Notes: generated by a model not told the origin, from the letters alone. A stretch of DNA of 64,000 nucleotides from Desulfatibacillum aliphaticivorans DSM 15576 (GCF_000429905.1 NZ_KE386982.1:146551-210550), one strand, 5' to 3'. Shown: positions 53,104 through 62,248, counted from the first letter of the stretch. Made by a program: numbers and translations.

Positions 53104-53144
53104 CCGTACACCTTATTCGGGCATGGGGGGTATAGGGTGTACGG
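53104..53144. promoter_or_regulatory. Inverted repeat in the divergent BMC/regulator promoter region
   Basis: Perfect 9-bp arms CCGTACACC (53104-53112) and GGTGTACGG (53136-53144), centres 32 bp apart (about three helical turns). A second inverted repeat GTGTAAA/TTTACAC is at 53184-53206. Likely binding sites for the adjacent NarL-type regulator. Confidence 0.5.
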
Positions 53145-53264
53145 AACCGCAAACTGGGGTGAGGCCTTAAAACGGGAAATGGGGTGTAAAATTAGAATCT
53201 TTACACGCAATAGGGACTAGCGTATTCTTTTTATGCAGTAAAATTTTCGCCTTGGATAAAGACT

Positions 53265-53924
53265 ATGACACAGAACATCATTAAAATTTTGATTACCGAA
53301 GACCACGCCCTGGTGCGCAAGGGATTGAAGTCCCTCATCTCCTCCCGATCCGAATTTCAGGTGGTGGGGGAGGCGGATAACGGGCTGGCGGCCATTGAGA
53401 TGACCCGGAAGTGCAAGCCCGACCTCATCCTGCTGGACTTGTCCATGCCCAAGATGAACGGGCTGGCCACCATGCGCCAGTTGAAAAAGGAGCACCCGGA
53501 GGTCAAAATCCTGGTCATCACCATGCACGCTTCCCAGGACTACCTTATCCCCGCGCTCAAGGAAGGGGCGGACGGTTACCTGCTGAAGGGCGACGATCCC
53601 CAGGAGTTGTTCATGGCCATCCGGGCTATCATGGACGGCAAGGCTTATTTAAGCTCCGACCTCTCCGGGCAGTTGATCCACAGCGTGATCAACCCGGACA
53701 CAAGAGAGGCCGCGGACCCCCTGGCAAGCCTGACTCAAAGGGAAAAAGAGGTTTTTCAACTGGTGGCCGAGGGCAACACCAACCAGCAAATCGCGGACCT
53801 GCTCTTCATCTCTCCCAAGACCGTGGACAAGCACCGGACCAACCTCATGAAAAAGCTGGACCTGCACAGCGCCAGGGAAGTATCCAACTTCGCCCTTAAA
53901 AACGGAATTATCCTCAATACATGA
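53265..53924 (+). CDS. NarL/FixJ-type response regulator
   Basis: 219 residues. Receiver domain with phospho-acceptor Asp in DLILLDLSMPKMNG (residue ~57), acidic pair ITEDH, and a conserved Lys in LLKGDD. C-terminal LuxR-type HTH: LTQREKEVFQLVAEGNTNQQIAD and SPKTVDKHRTNLMKKL in outline. Its stop overlaps the kinase start (ATGA). Divergent from the BMC operon, which it probably regulates. Confidence 0.92.
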   Translation: MTQNIIKILITEDHALVRKGLKSLISSRSEFQVVGEADNGLAAIEMTRKCKPDLILLDLSMPKMNGLATMRQLKKEHPEVKILVITMHASQDYLIPALKEGADGYLLKGDDPQELFMAIRAIMDGKAYLSSDLSGQLIHSVINPDTREAADPLASLTQREKEVFQLVAEGNTNQQIADLLFISPKTVDKHRTNLMKKLDLHSAREVSNFALKNGIILNT

Positions 53925-55747
53925 CCCCCTGGTTTTATGCAGGGTCCCATAACGGTATTATGCAAACGCCCCCGACAAACGTTTCCCCCGAAGAATTCGA
54001 AAAGCTCATGGACTGCCTGCCCATGGCCTGCCGAATGTTTGAATTGAAACCCGACGGCCGCCTGTTTTTCGTCAAAGCCAACCCTGCCGCGGACGACCTT
54101 TTCCAGCGCAAGCACGCCTCCATCAGCGGGCTGCCCATGGAAGAGGCCTTTCCCGAGCTTAAAGAGTCCGTCATTCCCAGATCGTATAAGGAAGTTTTGG
54201 AAACGGGGAACAACTGGAGGTATCAGGGGGGATTCTTCCGGCAGAACGGGGCCTTTTTGGGATTGTTCAACGTCAATGTTTTCCGCATTAGCTCCAATCG
54301 GCTGGCGTCGTTCTCTTCACCCCATGACGGCCAGGAAACCGAAATCATCTTTCATCAAAAAAAGATGGATGTGGAAAAAATCAATATTTCCTATCCGAAT
54401 GTTGAGCCCAAAAAAATCCTATCCGGCGACCTGCATGTGGACGCCATCCAAAACCTGCGCGCTCCCAGGATACCCGTCTTTGACGATCAGGCGGACGATG
54501 AACTGAACGGCCTGGATTTTGACTTCACCGATTTGTTCACCATCAACGAACTGGAAAAAATTCAGGACGCCTTCACCAACGTCACTAACGTGGCCTCCAT
54601 CATCACCCTGCCCGACGGCCAGCCCATCACCCGGACCAGCAATTTTTGCCTGCTGTGCGACCTGATCCGGCAAACTCCCAAGGGCATGGCAAATTGCGTC
54701 CAGTCCGACGCCCTTATCGGCAAGCCCAATCCCCACGGCCCAACCCTTCGGCCCTGCCTGAGCGCAGGGCTCTGGGACGGCGGCGCAAGCATCATCATCG
54801 CCGGAAAGCACGTGGCCAACTGGCTGGTGGGGCAGGTGCGCCTTTCCCCCAAACCCAACACGGACAGGCTCATGCACTACGCCGAGGAAGTGGGGGCGGA
54901 CCCCACGCAGCTTGTGGAGGCCTATGAATCCGTGCCGGTCATGCCCTTCGCTGAGTTCTACCGCGTCTGCCACTCCCTGTTTTTGTTCGCCAACCTCATC
55001 TCCGACATGGCCTATCAGAACCTGCGCCTGGTGCGGGCCCATATGATGCAGGAACAAACCGCCAAAGCCCTCCAGGCCTCGGAATCCCGGCTGCAAAACC
55101 TGTCGTCCAAGCTCATTCTCACTCAGGAGGAGGAGCGGCGCCAACTGGCCATCGAACTGCACGACGGCATCGGCCAGTCCCTCACCGCCGTCAAGTTCAG
55201 CGTGGACAACATCCTGTTGAATATAGACAACCCGGACCTGAATATCCGGGACATCACCAAGACAGCCAGCCAGATCATCAAGGCCAGCATCGCCGACGTA
55301 CGGCGCATGCAGGTGGAGCTGCGTCCCAGAATCCTGGACGAACTGGGCATCATCGCCACCATCAACTGGTTCTGCCGGGAGTTCAAGTCCATCTACACCC
55401 ACATCAATCTGAACATCAACGTGGACGTGGAGGAGGAGCAGGTCTCGCCTCAGCTTAAGCCGGCGGTGTTTCGGATCATCCAGGAGGCGTTCAACAACGC
55501 GGCCAAGTATTTTGAAGGGGATGAGATTTCCTTGTCGTTCACGGAAAAGGGCGGACGCCTGCATTTGGAGATTAAGGATAACGGCATCGGTTTCGACCTG
55601 GACGAGGTGCTGTCCTCACGGGAGCTGAACCGCGGCCTGGGACTCGATTCCATGCGGGAGCGAGCGGAACTCTGCAACGGCGTCCTGGAGATCATCAGCT
55701 CCGAAGGCCAGGGCGCAACCATCAAAGCCTCCTGGCCGGCGGCGTAG
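53921..55747 (+). CDS. Histidine kinase with PocR-type sensory domain
   Basis: 608 residues, no membrane helix seen. Residues ~25-135 look PAS-like; ~205-370 are a PocR domain (INELEKIQDAFTNVTNVASI, PCLSAGLWDGGASIIIAGKHVANWLVGQV in outline, plus CLLCDLI and ANC cysteines). A short coiled coil leads to a HisKA_3 domain with H414 region (IELHDGIGQSLTAV) and a HATPase domain (NNAAKYF, DNGIGFD). In enterobacteria PocR is an AraC activator that responds to 1,2-propanediol; here the same sensor domain is attached to a NarL-class kinase. Signal is inferred from domain and context. Confidence 0.88.
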   Translation: MTPWFYAGSHNGIMQTPPTNVSPEEFEKLMDCLPMACRMFELKPDGRLFFVKANPAADDLFQRKHASISGLPMEEAFPELKESVIPRSYKEVLETGNNWRYQGGFFRQNGAFLGLFNVNVFRISSNRLASFSSPHDGQETEIIFHQKKMDVEKINISYPNVEPKKILSGDLHVDAIQNLRAPRIPVFDDQADDELNGLDFDFTDLFTINELEKIQDAFTNVTNVASIITLPDGQPITRTSNFCLLCDLIRQTPKGMANCVQSDALIGKPNPHGPTLRPCLSAGLWDGGASIIIAGKHVANWLVGQVRLSPKPNTDRLMHYAEEVGADPTQLVEAYESVPVMPFAEFYRVCHSLFLFANLISDMAYQNLRLVRAHMMQEQTAKALQASESRLQNLSSKLILTQEEERRQLAIELHDGIGQSLTAVKFSVDNILLNIDNPDLNIRDITKTASQIIKASIADVRRMQVELRPRILDELGIIATINWFCREFKSIYTHINLNINVDVEEEQVSPQLKPAVFRIIQEAFNNAAKYFEGDEISLSFTEKGGRLHLEIKDNGIGFDLDEVLSSRELNRGLGLDSMRERAELCNGVLEIISSEGQGATIKASWPAA

Positions 55748-56249
55748 ACTTGCTCCCAACCAGTCGCAGTTTTATAGAGGGTAGTTTTTGAAGAGATTTC
55801 TGCGATTGGAAAAGTGGCGCCATTATTTTAACGTGTTCTGCAAAGACCTCCTGATTATGATCTCAAAGCCAGAAAGCAAAATTAAAAAAGACCTTGCAAT
55901 ATTATGACGAAAAAAGTATTTAAATACCACTATTATTGGTTACTCACTTGTTTTTCATAAAGTTCTCTCAATTGGCCTTTCAAAGCATTTACATGCTGTA
56001 GCGTTTTTTCTCTCCTAAACGGGAGAATGGCAATATGTATGTTCTTGCGGGGTAAATCCCCTTCGCTTTGCCGCGTTCTACGTTAAATATGAAGAAGAGA
56101 GTCGCCACGGGGCCAACAAGAACCAGGTTCATAAGTTAGAATTATACATCAATAAATGAGGCGAAAATTAGCATAAATTGTAATTACGTTAGAACCGTTA
56201 CGAGTGGTTTGATGTTGTTATAACAGTGTATCGGGGAGGCTTCATACCT
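55748..56249. other. Gene-free AT-rich stretch after the regulator genes
   Basis: About 500 bp with falling GC and no supported gene or clear repeat. It marks the border between the GC-rich core region and the AT-rich insert-like region that follows. Confidence 0.5.
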
Positions 56250-57566
56250 ATGAAAGATGAAGATGTAGGTGGTGAAACTAAAGTATACGGTGATTTAGTT
56301 GCAGGGATAGTTCTTTTGGGCATAGCTGTCTTGGCACATATTGCATTTTCTTATATCAGTGTGCCTTATGCCCATGTCATCCTGTTAGCATTATACTTTT
56401 CGGGGCTGTCTTGTACTTTTTACGGCCTGATTATTGTTATTCCCTTTAATACTCTCGGGGAGATAGTCAGAAAGAAGTGTCTAAATTGGTTCGGCGGGAT
56501 AACTAAGCACATAATTTTGCCCGTAATTTTGACGATTGTATTTACGTTTTTTTTAGGTCCCAAAATATGGGATTGGTACAAAGGAAGGAATTTAATAAAA
56601 AAATCCCAGGATGTTTTAGTTGAGTTAGTCCTTCATGATGAGAACTATAATGTAAAAAAAGCTGCGGCTGTTTCCATCCTTGAGACAAATGAGCCCAAGC
56701 TGGTTGCAAGTTTGACTTCCGCCATAGTTAGGGAGCCAAATTTGTCAAGGTTTATTCAAAAGATTATTGTGAAAAAGAATGATCCCATAAAAATGGATGA
56801 ACGTCAGATTGAAAGGGAACTTACCAAGATCCACACCGATAATACATTAAAAACAAAGGATATCGTTTATAAGATTTCCAAAATTGATACGGAAGTTGCC
56901 AGCAACTTGAGAAAAGTTAAGAAATGGATAGAGGAAGGGAATTTAACAAAATCTGAATATGAATTGATAACAGAAATTGGATTTACTGAAAACCTTGACA
57001 GTTCAATAGCAAAACTTGAGTCAGTTCGGATCATGTTTTCGGATGATAAATACCAAGCAAACAGTTTTGAGGATTCGATTAGGATATTCAACAGGGTTTT
57101 GACTGAATTCAACAATGAAACATTGATATCGAATGATGAGTCTAAAAAGAATGCATTAGGATTGTTAACTGATTTTGAAGAAAAAACAACAAAGTGTTCT
57201 GATGGCCTATTAACTGGTTCAGATAAGTATTGCAGAAATGAAATCGATATGTTCAATGCTTTAATACTAGCTTTGGCAAAATCCCAGGATCACAAGTTTG
57301 CCAAGCAACATTTGGTATTAATTGCAAGTAATACTAATACTGCAAATTCAATACGATGTGAAGCTATAAGGGGGCTGGGAATTATAGGAGATGAAGAGGA
57401 TTTGGAACACCTTTTACAGTATTGTTCCAGCGATGATCCAGATATTAGAGAGGTGGCCATTTTGTCGATAGGGTTGTTGCTAGCAAATCAGAAATCGGAA
57501 GAGAGGGCGGAGCGATACGCAGACTATGGCGGGGGGAAGAAGAACAGTGGAAATGTGTCAAATTAA
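56250..57566 (+). CDS. Membrane-anchored HEAT-like repeat protein, unknown function
   Basis: 438 residues. Three hydrophobic segments in the first ~115 residues (LVAGIVLLGIAVLAHIAF, VILLALYFSGLSCTFYG, HIILPVILTIVFTFFLG), then a mostly helical soluble domain. HEAT-like segments are at ~130-165 (DENYNVKKAAAVSILET) and at the C-terminus (SIRCEAIRGLGIIGDEEDLE, DPDIREVAILSIGLLL). I chose ATG 56250, 10 bases after GGGGAGG, over GTG 56226. The gene is far more AT-rich than its neighbours, suggesting transfer. No family recognised beyond the repeats. Confidence 0.7.
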   Translation: MKDEDVGGETKVYGDLVAGIVLLGIAVLAHIAFSYISVPYAHVILLALYFSGLSCTFYGLIIVIPFNTLGEIVRKKCLNWFGGITKHIILPVILTIVFTFFLGPKIWDWYKGRNLIKKSQDVLVELVLHDENYNVKKAAAVSILETNEPKLVASLTSAIVREPNLSRFIQKIIVKKNDPIKMDERQIERELTKIHTDNTLKTKDIVYKISKIDTEVASNLRKVKKWIEEGNLTKSEYELITEIGFTENLDSSIAKLESVRIMFSDDKYQANSFEDSIRIFNRVLTEFNNETLISNDESKKNALGLLTDFEEKTTKCSDGLLTGSDKYCRNEIDMFNALILALAKSQDHKFAKQHLVLIASNTNTANSIRCEAIRGLGIIGDEEDLEHLLQYCSSDDPDIREVAILSIGLLLANQKSEERAERYADYGGGKKNSGNVSN

Positions 57567-57772
57567 ATAATAACAGTTATATATTAAGGTGTTGCTGCCT
57601 ATCCCCTCGCACGCAAAGCGCCATTGAAAAGTTCTTTGCGGAGCTTTCTTTCAAGAAAGCGACTCGCCGAAGGCAGTCTTTTTGTATTTCATCGCCGAAG
57701 GCAAGTCCTTTGCAGTTTGCCGCCGGAGGCTGCTGTTTCGCAGTTTTTCCTCCGGCGGATGTCTTGTATTAT

Positions 57773-58021
57773 TTAGGGATGATCGTCGCCGATGTCGGTA
57801 TGGCATTGGCCGCAGAACATTTTTCCCCGGGTGTTTTCCACGTCGCCGCCCCTGTCGTGGCAGGCGCGGCATTCCTGAACTTCCTCGGGCAGGGGATGGA
57901 TTACGGTGAACACGCCGTCGGCCTGTCGATTCAACTGGATGACCGTGTTTTGGGGGACGTCTCTCAAAAACTCAATGTTTTGGGGGACGTCTCTCAAAAA
58001 CTCAATAACTTTCTTTCTTGC
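57773..58021 (-). pseudogene. C-terminal remnant of a c-type cytochrome
   Basis: The minus strand encodes about 82 in-frame residues after an in-frame TGA, with no ATG or ribosome-binding site. It holds two heme-binding CxxCH motifs, CRACH and CGQCH, and ends IGDDHP. A perfect 30-bp tandem duplication repeats 10 residues near its start. It looks like the tail of a multiheme cytochrome whose front is gone. A real short cytochrome with a TTG start (57997) is less likely. Confidence 0.5.
57947..58006. repeat. Perfect 30-bp tandem duplication
   Basis: Two identical 30-base units, 57947-57976 and 57977-58006, each starting GTTTTGGGGGACG. The unit is 10 codons long and in frame in the cytochrome remnant (EFLRDVPQN repeated). 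Confidence 0.9.
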
Positions 58022-58099
58022 TCAGTACTTCTGAAAAAACAACAAATGGCTTTTCGGTCGGGGCCTTCGTCCGCCAGGCGCCTGGGGTTTTGATAACCT

Positions 58100-58165
58100 T
58101 TTCAGGTCGCACCTTTTGTTGCTTACGCAATCCAGGCATCAAACTGCGATGCCTGGGCCACCCGT
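58100..58165. repeat. Dispersed repeat related to 35031-35095
   Basis: Shares the order GGTCGC...CTT-TGTTGC-GCAA, palindrome CCAGGCATC...GATGCCTGG and GGCCACCC with the element at 35031-35095 (there CCGGGCAGC...GCTGCCCGG), at roughly three-quarters identity by eye. Confidence 0.6.
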
Positions 58166-58309
58166 TGGAGGGCGAAATGCTCGCCCAGCCTGTTCATAGA
58201 CATGTCAGCCAGGAGGCAACAATTTTCATCGTAGCTGCGCCCCCCTGTGGGCGCCGATGGAACGCGCAAAGCGCGTTCATGGCAGGCGCCGGGGGCCTGC
58301 ACTACATTA

Positions 58310-58674
58310 ACCCAAAAGGGCGGATACTTCCATGTGAAGCGCAAGACGGTTAAGAAGAGGCTACGGGTCACTTTGGCCAGGATTAAGAAAGCGCTGCGTG
58401 CACGAATGCACGACCCCATTGGCGAAACCGGCGCCTGGATACGGAAAGTGGTGCTGGGGTATTATCGGTTCCACGCAATATCGGCAACATGAAGGCAATG
58501 TGTCTGCTGCATGATGAAATCGCCCGTTTCTGGTTGAAGACTCTGCGGCGGCGCGGTCAAAAGCGCCTGATAAACTGGGCGCGATTCGGACCCATCGCCA
58601 AAATGTGGATTCCTGCACCAAAAGTCTATCATCCGTACCCTAACGTACGCTTTTACGCCAAACACCCGGGGTAG
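58310..58674 (+). pseudogene. Group II intron maturase/reverse transcriptase, C-terminal fragment, frameshifted
   Basis: From about 58316 the plus strand encodes FHVKRKTVKKRLRVTLARIK, then RMHDPIGETGAWIRKVVLGYY, then, after a one-base frameshift near 58480-58490, CLLHDEIARFWLKTLRRRGQ and a final PKVYHPYPNVRFYAKHP. These are the maturase (domain X) and C-terminal sequences of intron-encoded LtrA-type proteins. The reverse-transcriptase part is missing, so this is a remnant. It ends at TAG 58672-58674, right before domain V of the intron. Confidence 0.85.
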
Positions 58675-58745
58675 GAGCCCGGTGCGGTAGTTCCGCTCGC
58701 CGGGATCTGTGCGGGGGGACGCCCGAAAGGGCGTTCTCTACCGCG
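58675..58745 (+). ncRNA. Group II intron domains V and VI (3' end)
   Basis: 58675-58708 is a 34-base domain V: GAGCCCGG...CCGGGATCT stem with inner GCGG-TAGTT-CCGC hairpin. It is followed by a GC-rich domain VI-like segment ending CTCTACCGCGAC near 58745. It directly follows the maturase remnant, the normal order in bacterial group II introns. The 5' part of the intron is not present. Confidence 0.75.
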
Positions 58746-58776
58746 ACCTTTGGAAGGAAGTTTCGAAGAATACTCC

Positions 58777-59205
58777 ATGGGAAGGTTGCAGGATACAGTG
58801 AATGAGTTTAGATCCGAATTGCCAGATATAGAACGGCTTTTATTTAGTATGCGGCCAAGTAGGAAAGAGCGAACAGCGAAAGAAGGATACGTATATAAGA
58901 CAGATGCTCTATTAAAAAAGATTTCGAATATTTGTGAAAATGGGAAATTTCATTTTGCTGGAGGAAAGGAAGCCTCCACCAAGGATTTAGCCGCATTTCT
59001 ATACAAGATTAATTTTTTAACAGCAAGAAAAGAAACTCCTGTTGGACCCAATAGAAAATATTTCGAGGAGAGCCGCTATTTGTCGGTAAACTTTATGGAT
59101 TTTGGATTTGATTGGGAAGTCCATCCTGCATATAGATGGGCTTTACAGCCTGAAGGAATTACTCGTATTTTTAGATCATTAGAGTTAGATGTAAATGAAA
59201 AGTGA
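58777..59205 (+). pseudogene. C-terminal fragment of a larger protein, downstream of the intron end
   Basis: Open frame of up to 151 residues (from TTG 58750; first ATG 58777). The sequence LYKINFLTARKE...YFEESRYL...DFGFDWEVHPAYRWALQP resembles the winged-helix-like C-terminus of P-loop NTPases of the Sll1717-like type, without the NTPase part. It starts within a few bases of the intron 3' end, so it is probably the 3' exon of an interrupted gene whose 5' part was lost. AT-rich. Confidence 0.6.
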
Positions 59206-59293
59206 TGGCGAAAAACTGCATGGGGGAAAGTGCGCTTTCCCCAAATCAAGGTTTTACCGAACTCCCCCAATAGACTCTTTCTTTCATATTTGT

Positions 59294-59950
59294 TTACTTT
59301 TTTTTACTTAACTTGGCGATCAAGTCCTTGGCGCCCATGATGGTGAGCACGTGGTGGGGTTCGATGCTGGTGGTGGGCTCGGGGGGGGTCAGGGTCAGGC
59401 CGGTTTGGGTGTCCCGGACGGCCAGGACCTGGCAGTTGTAACGGTTGCGAAAGTCCAGCTCTATGAGGTTTTTGTAGTGCATCTCTTGAAGCGGGCTCAT
59501 TTCGATGATGGACAAATCCTTGCCGATGGGCAGATAGTCCATAATATGCACGCCCTGGAGGCTGGCGGCGATGCGTTCGCCCATGTCCCGCTCCAGGAAG
59601 ACCACCTTGTGCACGCCGATGCGCTCCAGGATCTTTACATGGTCGTCGGACACGGCTTTGGCCACGATGTTCTTGACGTTCAAGTCCAGAAGGTGCATGG
59701 CCACCAGGATGCTGGCGTCCAGCTTGGAGCCCAGGCTCAGGACCACGGCGTCCATCTGGGACATGTTCAATTCCCGCAGCACGGTTTTATCCGTGGCGTC
59801 GGCCACCACCGCTTTGGAGACGTAGGTTTTAATCCGGTCGATAATGGCTTCCTGCTGGTCCATGGCCAGGACTTCGTTGCCGTTTTTCGTCAAGGATTTG
59901 GCCACATGAAATCCAAAGCTGTTCATTCCGATAACCGCGATTTGCGCCAT
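59294..59950 (-). CDS. ktrA: TrkA/KtrA-type potassium channel regulator (RCK protein)
   Basis: 218 residues. RCK_N Rossmann domain (IAVIGMNSFGFHVAKSL, followed by VVADATDKTVL) and RCK_C domain after residue ~135. Regulates the partner transporter with nucleotide binding. 77 bp after the transporter gene. Confidence 0.92.
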   Translation of the reverse strand: MAQIAVIGMNSFGFHVAKSLTKNGNEVLAMDQQEAIIDRIKTYVSKAVVADATDKTVLRELNMSQMDAVVLSLGSKLDASILVAMHLLDLNVKNIVAKAVSDDHVKILERIGVHKVVFLERDMGERIAASLQGVHIMDYLPIGKDLSIIEMSPLQEMHYKNLIELDFRNRYNCQVLAVRDTQTGLTLTPPEPTTSIEPHHVLTIMGAKDLIAKLSKKK

Positions 59951-60027
59951 TTTTTCATCCTCATTTTTGCCGTATATTTAGAGGGTTGACTCTCAAACGT
60001 CAAACGTAGATTTGACCCCATCTACAT

Positions 60028-61407
60028 CTATCCGATCATGATTTTTTCTTCCGGGAACTGCATGCGCACCGGCTCCCGGCGGCTTTCCATGGCGTAGACC
60101 AGGGTGAATGGCCCCAAGCGGCCTATGAACATGGCGAAGATAACCAGCAGCCTGCCCGTGGGAGTCAGGCTCGGGGTGACCCCGGTGGTCAGTCCCACGG
60201 TGCCGAAGGCGGAAACGCTTTCAAAAAGCAATTCCAAAAACAGCCCGCGGCTGTGCGTATGGGCGGCGCCTCCCAACTCGGTGATGAGCAGAAGCATGGT
60301 GATAAGCCCCACCAGGGCGCCGGACAACAAAATCAGCACCAAAGCCCTTTCCAGATCCGCGCGGGACAAGGACCTGCCCGCCCAGGATGCTTTTTGCATT
60401 CCCTGAAGACGGGAGCGCACGGCGATCACCAGCACGGAAGCCGCCGTAACCTTGATTCCGCCCGCCGTAGATCCCGGCGCTCCGCCTATAAACATAAGCA
60501 TGATCAGCAAAAACAGGCTGGCGTTGGCAAGCTCGGGGATTTCCATGGTGTTGAACCCGGCGGTGCGGGCTGTAACGGACTGGAACAAAGACCGCATAAT
60601 GCTTTGATGCAGGGAAAGCCCCTGGAGATTGTGGTTATGCTCTATGGCCCACAAGGCGAGGGCGCCAAAGAAAATCAGAAACAACGTCGCGGTCAGGACG
60701 ATTCGGGAATGAAAGCTCAGGCGCCTGCCGGGTCTGAATCGGCTTCTGGCGCAGACCCAAAAGTCGATCATGACGAAAAAGCCGATGCCGCCGCAGATGA
60801 TCAAGGCCATGATTACCCCGTTGATCAGTGGATCGCCCACATAGCCAGAGAGGCTGTCCGGAAACAGGGAGAACCCCGCATTGCAGAACGCTGACACCGA
60901 ATGGAAGATCGCCAGCCACAGGGCCTTGCCGGGCGAAAAATCCACGGCCCAGCGGGCGAATAGAATGACGGCCGCCGTCAGTTCAAAAAGAAAGGTCCAG
61001 GCCAGGGTGATTTTTATCATGCCGCCCATGCTGATATGCCTGGCCGGCAAAAAAGCGCCGCTCACGCCGTCGCTCAGGGTGAGGGAGAGCCGCTTGCCCA
61101 GCATAAACAAAATGGAGGAGGTCAGGATCATTATCCCCAGGCCGCCGGCCTGGATCAGAATCAGGATAACAGCCTGGCCGAATCCGGTGAAGTGGGTTCC
61201 CGTGTCCACCACGGTCAGACCCGTCACGCAGACGGCCGAAGTAGCCGTGAACAAGGCGTCAAGCAAGTTCAGGCTTTCCCCCCGTGAGGAGATGGGAAGC
61301 ATGAGGAGCAGGGCTCCGAGGACAATCAGGCCCATAAACCCCATGACCGCAAGTTGGTTGGCGTTGGGCCTGAATGGATGAACGCTTTTTTCGGGATTGG
61401 ATTGCAT
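60028..61407 (-). CDS. ktrB: TrkH/KtrB-type potassium transporter
   Basis: 459-residue integral membrane protein with four pore loops visible: TSAVCVTGLTVVDT, HSVSAFCNAGFSLFP, SVTARTAGFNTME and ESVSAFGTVGLTTGV. These carry the selectivity-filter Gly residues. Pairs with the RCK protein encoded next. Confidence 0.93.
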   Translation of the reverse strand: MQSNPEKSVHPFRPNANQLAVMGFMGLIVLGALLLMLPISSRGESLNLLDALFTATSAVCVTGLTVVDTGTHFTGFGQAVILILIQAGGLGIMILTSSILFMLGKRLSLTLSDGVSGAFLPARHISMGGMIKITLAWTFLFELTAAVILFARWAVDFSPGKALWLAIFHSVSAFCNAGFSLFPDSLSGYVGDPLINGVIMALIICGGIGFFVMIDFWVCARSRFRPGRRLSFHSRIVLTATLFLIFFGALALWAIEHNHNLQGLSLHQSIMRSLFQSVTARTAGFNTMEIPELANASLFLLIMLMFIGGAPGSTAGGIKVTAASVLVIAVRSRLQGMQKASWAGRSLSRADLERALVLILLSGALVGLITMLLLITELGGAAHTHSRGLFLELLFESVSAFGTVGLTTGVTPSLTPTGRLLVIFAMFIGRLGPFTLVYAMESRREPVRMQFPEEKIMIG

Positions 61408-61430
61408 GGCGCATGCAACCGGCCGCGCTG

Positions 61431-61727
61431 CTAATGGTCGGTCAAGATCTCCGTAATCAGAATGTGGGGCCGCCTGACCGGCGGCTCAGTTTCAGTTTCA
61501 GCCGCACCCGCCGCCTCCACTCCCGCCTCGGTTTCCGCCGCGGCTTCTGTCGGGATTGATAATGACCCGGTTGCTTTCATGAACCAGCACCACGGCGGGG
61601 AGTACCAAACGCCCACCGGGACGCCTTGGCTGTTGAATATCCGGGCGGCCTCCAGCCTCTTTGCAGGGTCGGCTGTGATGGACATGGTTTCAACCCATTC
61701 CTGCAGCAGGCCGGGCGTCATGTTCAC
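61431..61727 (-). CDS. Small protein of unknown function
   Basis: Open frame of 98 residues from a GTG start, between the lipoprotein and ktrB genes on the same strand. WVETMSITADPAKRLEAARIF and PVGVWYSPPWCWFM look protein-like rather than antisense noise; the middle is Glu/Ala-rich. The start is uncertain: the frame opens further to ~61770, with TAGGAG but no good start codon. No family recognised. Confidence 0.4.
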   Translation of the reverse strand: MNMTPGLLQEWVETMSITADPAKRLEAARIFNSQGVPVGVWYSPPWCWFMKATGSLSIPTEAAAETEAGVEAAGAAETETEPPVRRPHILITEILTDH

Positions 61728-61774
61728 CGGCGCCCAGGATATGGCGTGGAAATCTCCTAATTGTCAGGCGCTCA

Positions 61775-62248
61775 TTACCGCAGCGTTTTCGGCAAGTTGA
61801 ATTTGGACCGTTTATCCGGGCGGACAACCACCGTCATTTTTTCCGGATCCACTAACACCATGCCGCGCCGCCATTCGGAGTAGAAAACCCCCACAATATT
61901 TTTTTGGGCGTCCAGGACATTGGAGCCCACATAGCGGCAGGCGTTCGGAGCGCCCAGGTTCACCAGATAGACTATGGACTTCAGTTTTTCGGATGTCATG
62001 TCCGTCGCCGTCCAGGCGGAGGAGTCCAGGGTGTATTTTTTGTCCACTCCCAGCACGGCTTTGGGCTGGGCGCCCGACCCCTTGGTGTAATACTTGTAAT
62101 CGGGGTTGACTTTGAATTCCTTGAAACTTTGCGTCACGGCGTCGCTGGGCCTGATGCTTCCGTAAGTGGAATTGGCGGCGCAGGAAGCCGTCAGGCAAAG
62201 CATAGCCGCCAAAGCCGCCGCCCAAAGCACACGATTCAGTTGGTTCAT
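61775..62248 (-). CDS. Putative lipoprotein
   Basis: 157 residues with a lipoprotein signal: hydrophobic stretch and lipobox LTASC with Cys near residue 23. The mature part has no motif I know. The start codon overlaps the stop of the upstream CoA-transferase fusion by 4 bp, so translation is probably coupled. Confidence 0.7.
   Translation of the reverse strand: MNQLNRVLWAAALAAMLCLTASCAANSTYGSIRPSDAVTQSFKEFKVNPDYKYYTKGSGAQPKAVLGVDKKYTLDSSAWTATDMTSEKLKSIVYLVNLGAPNACRYVGSNVLDAQKNIVGVFYSEWRRGMVLVDPEKMTVVVRPDKRSKFNLPKTLR

Noticed and set aside
52943..53264. Cobalamin riboswitch before the B12-dependent BMC operon
   Set aside because: No B12-box-like sequence recognised; only an imperfect hairpin and inverted repeats.
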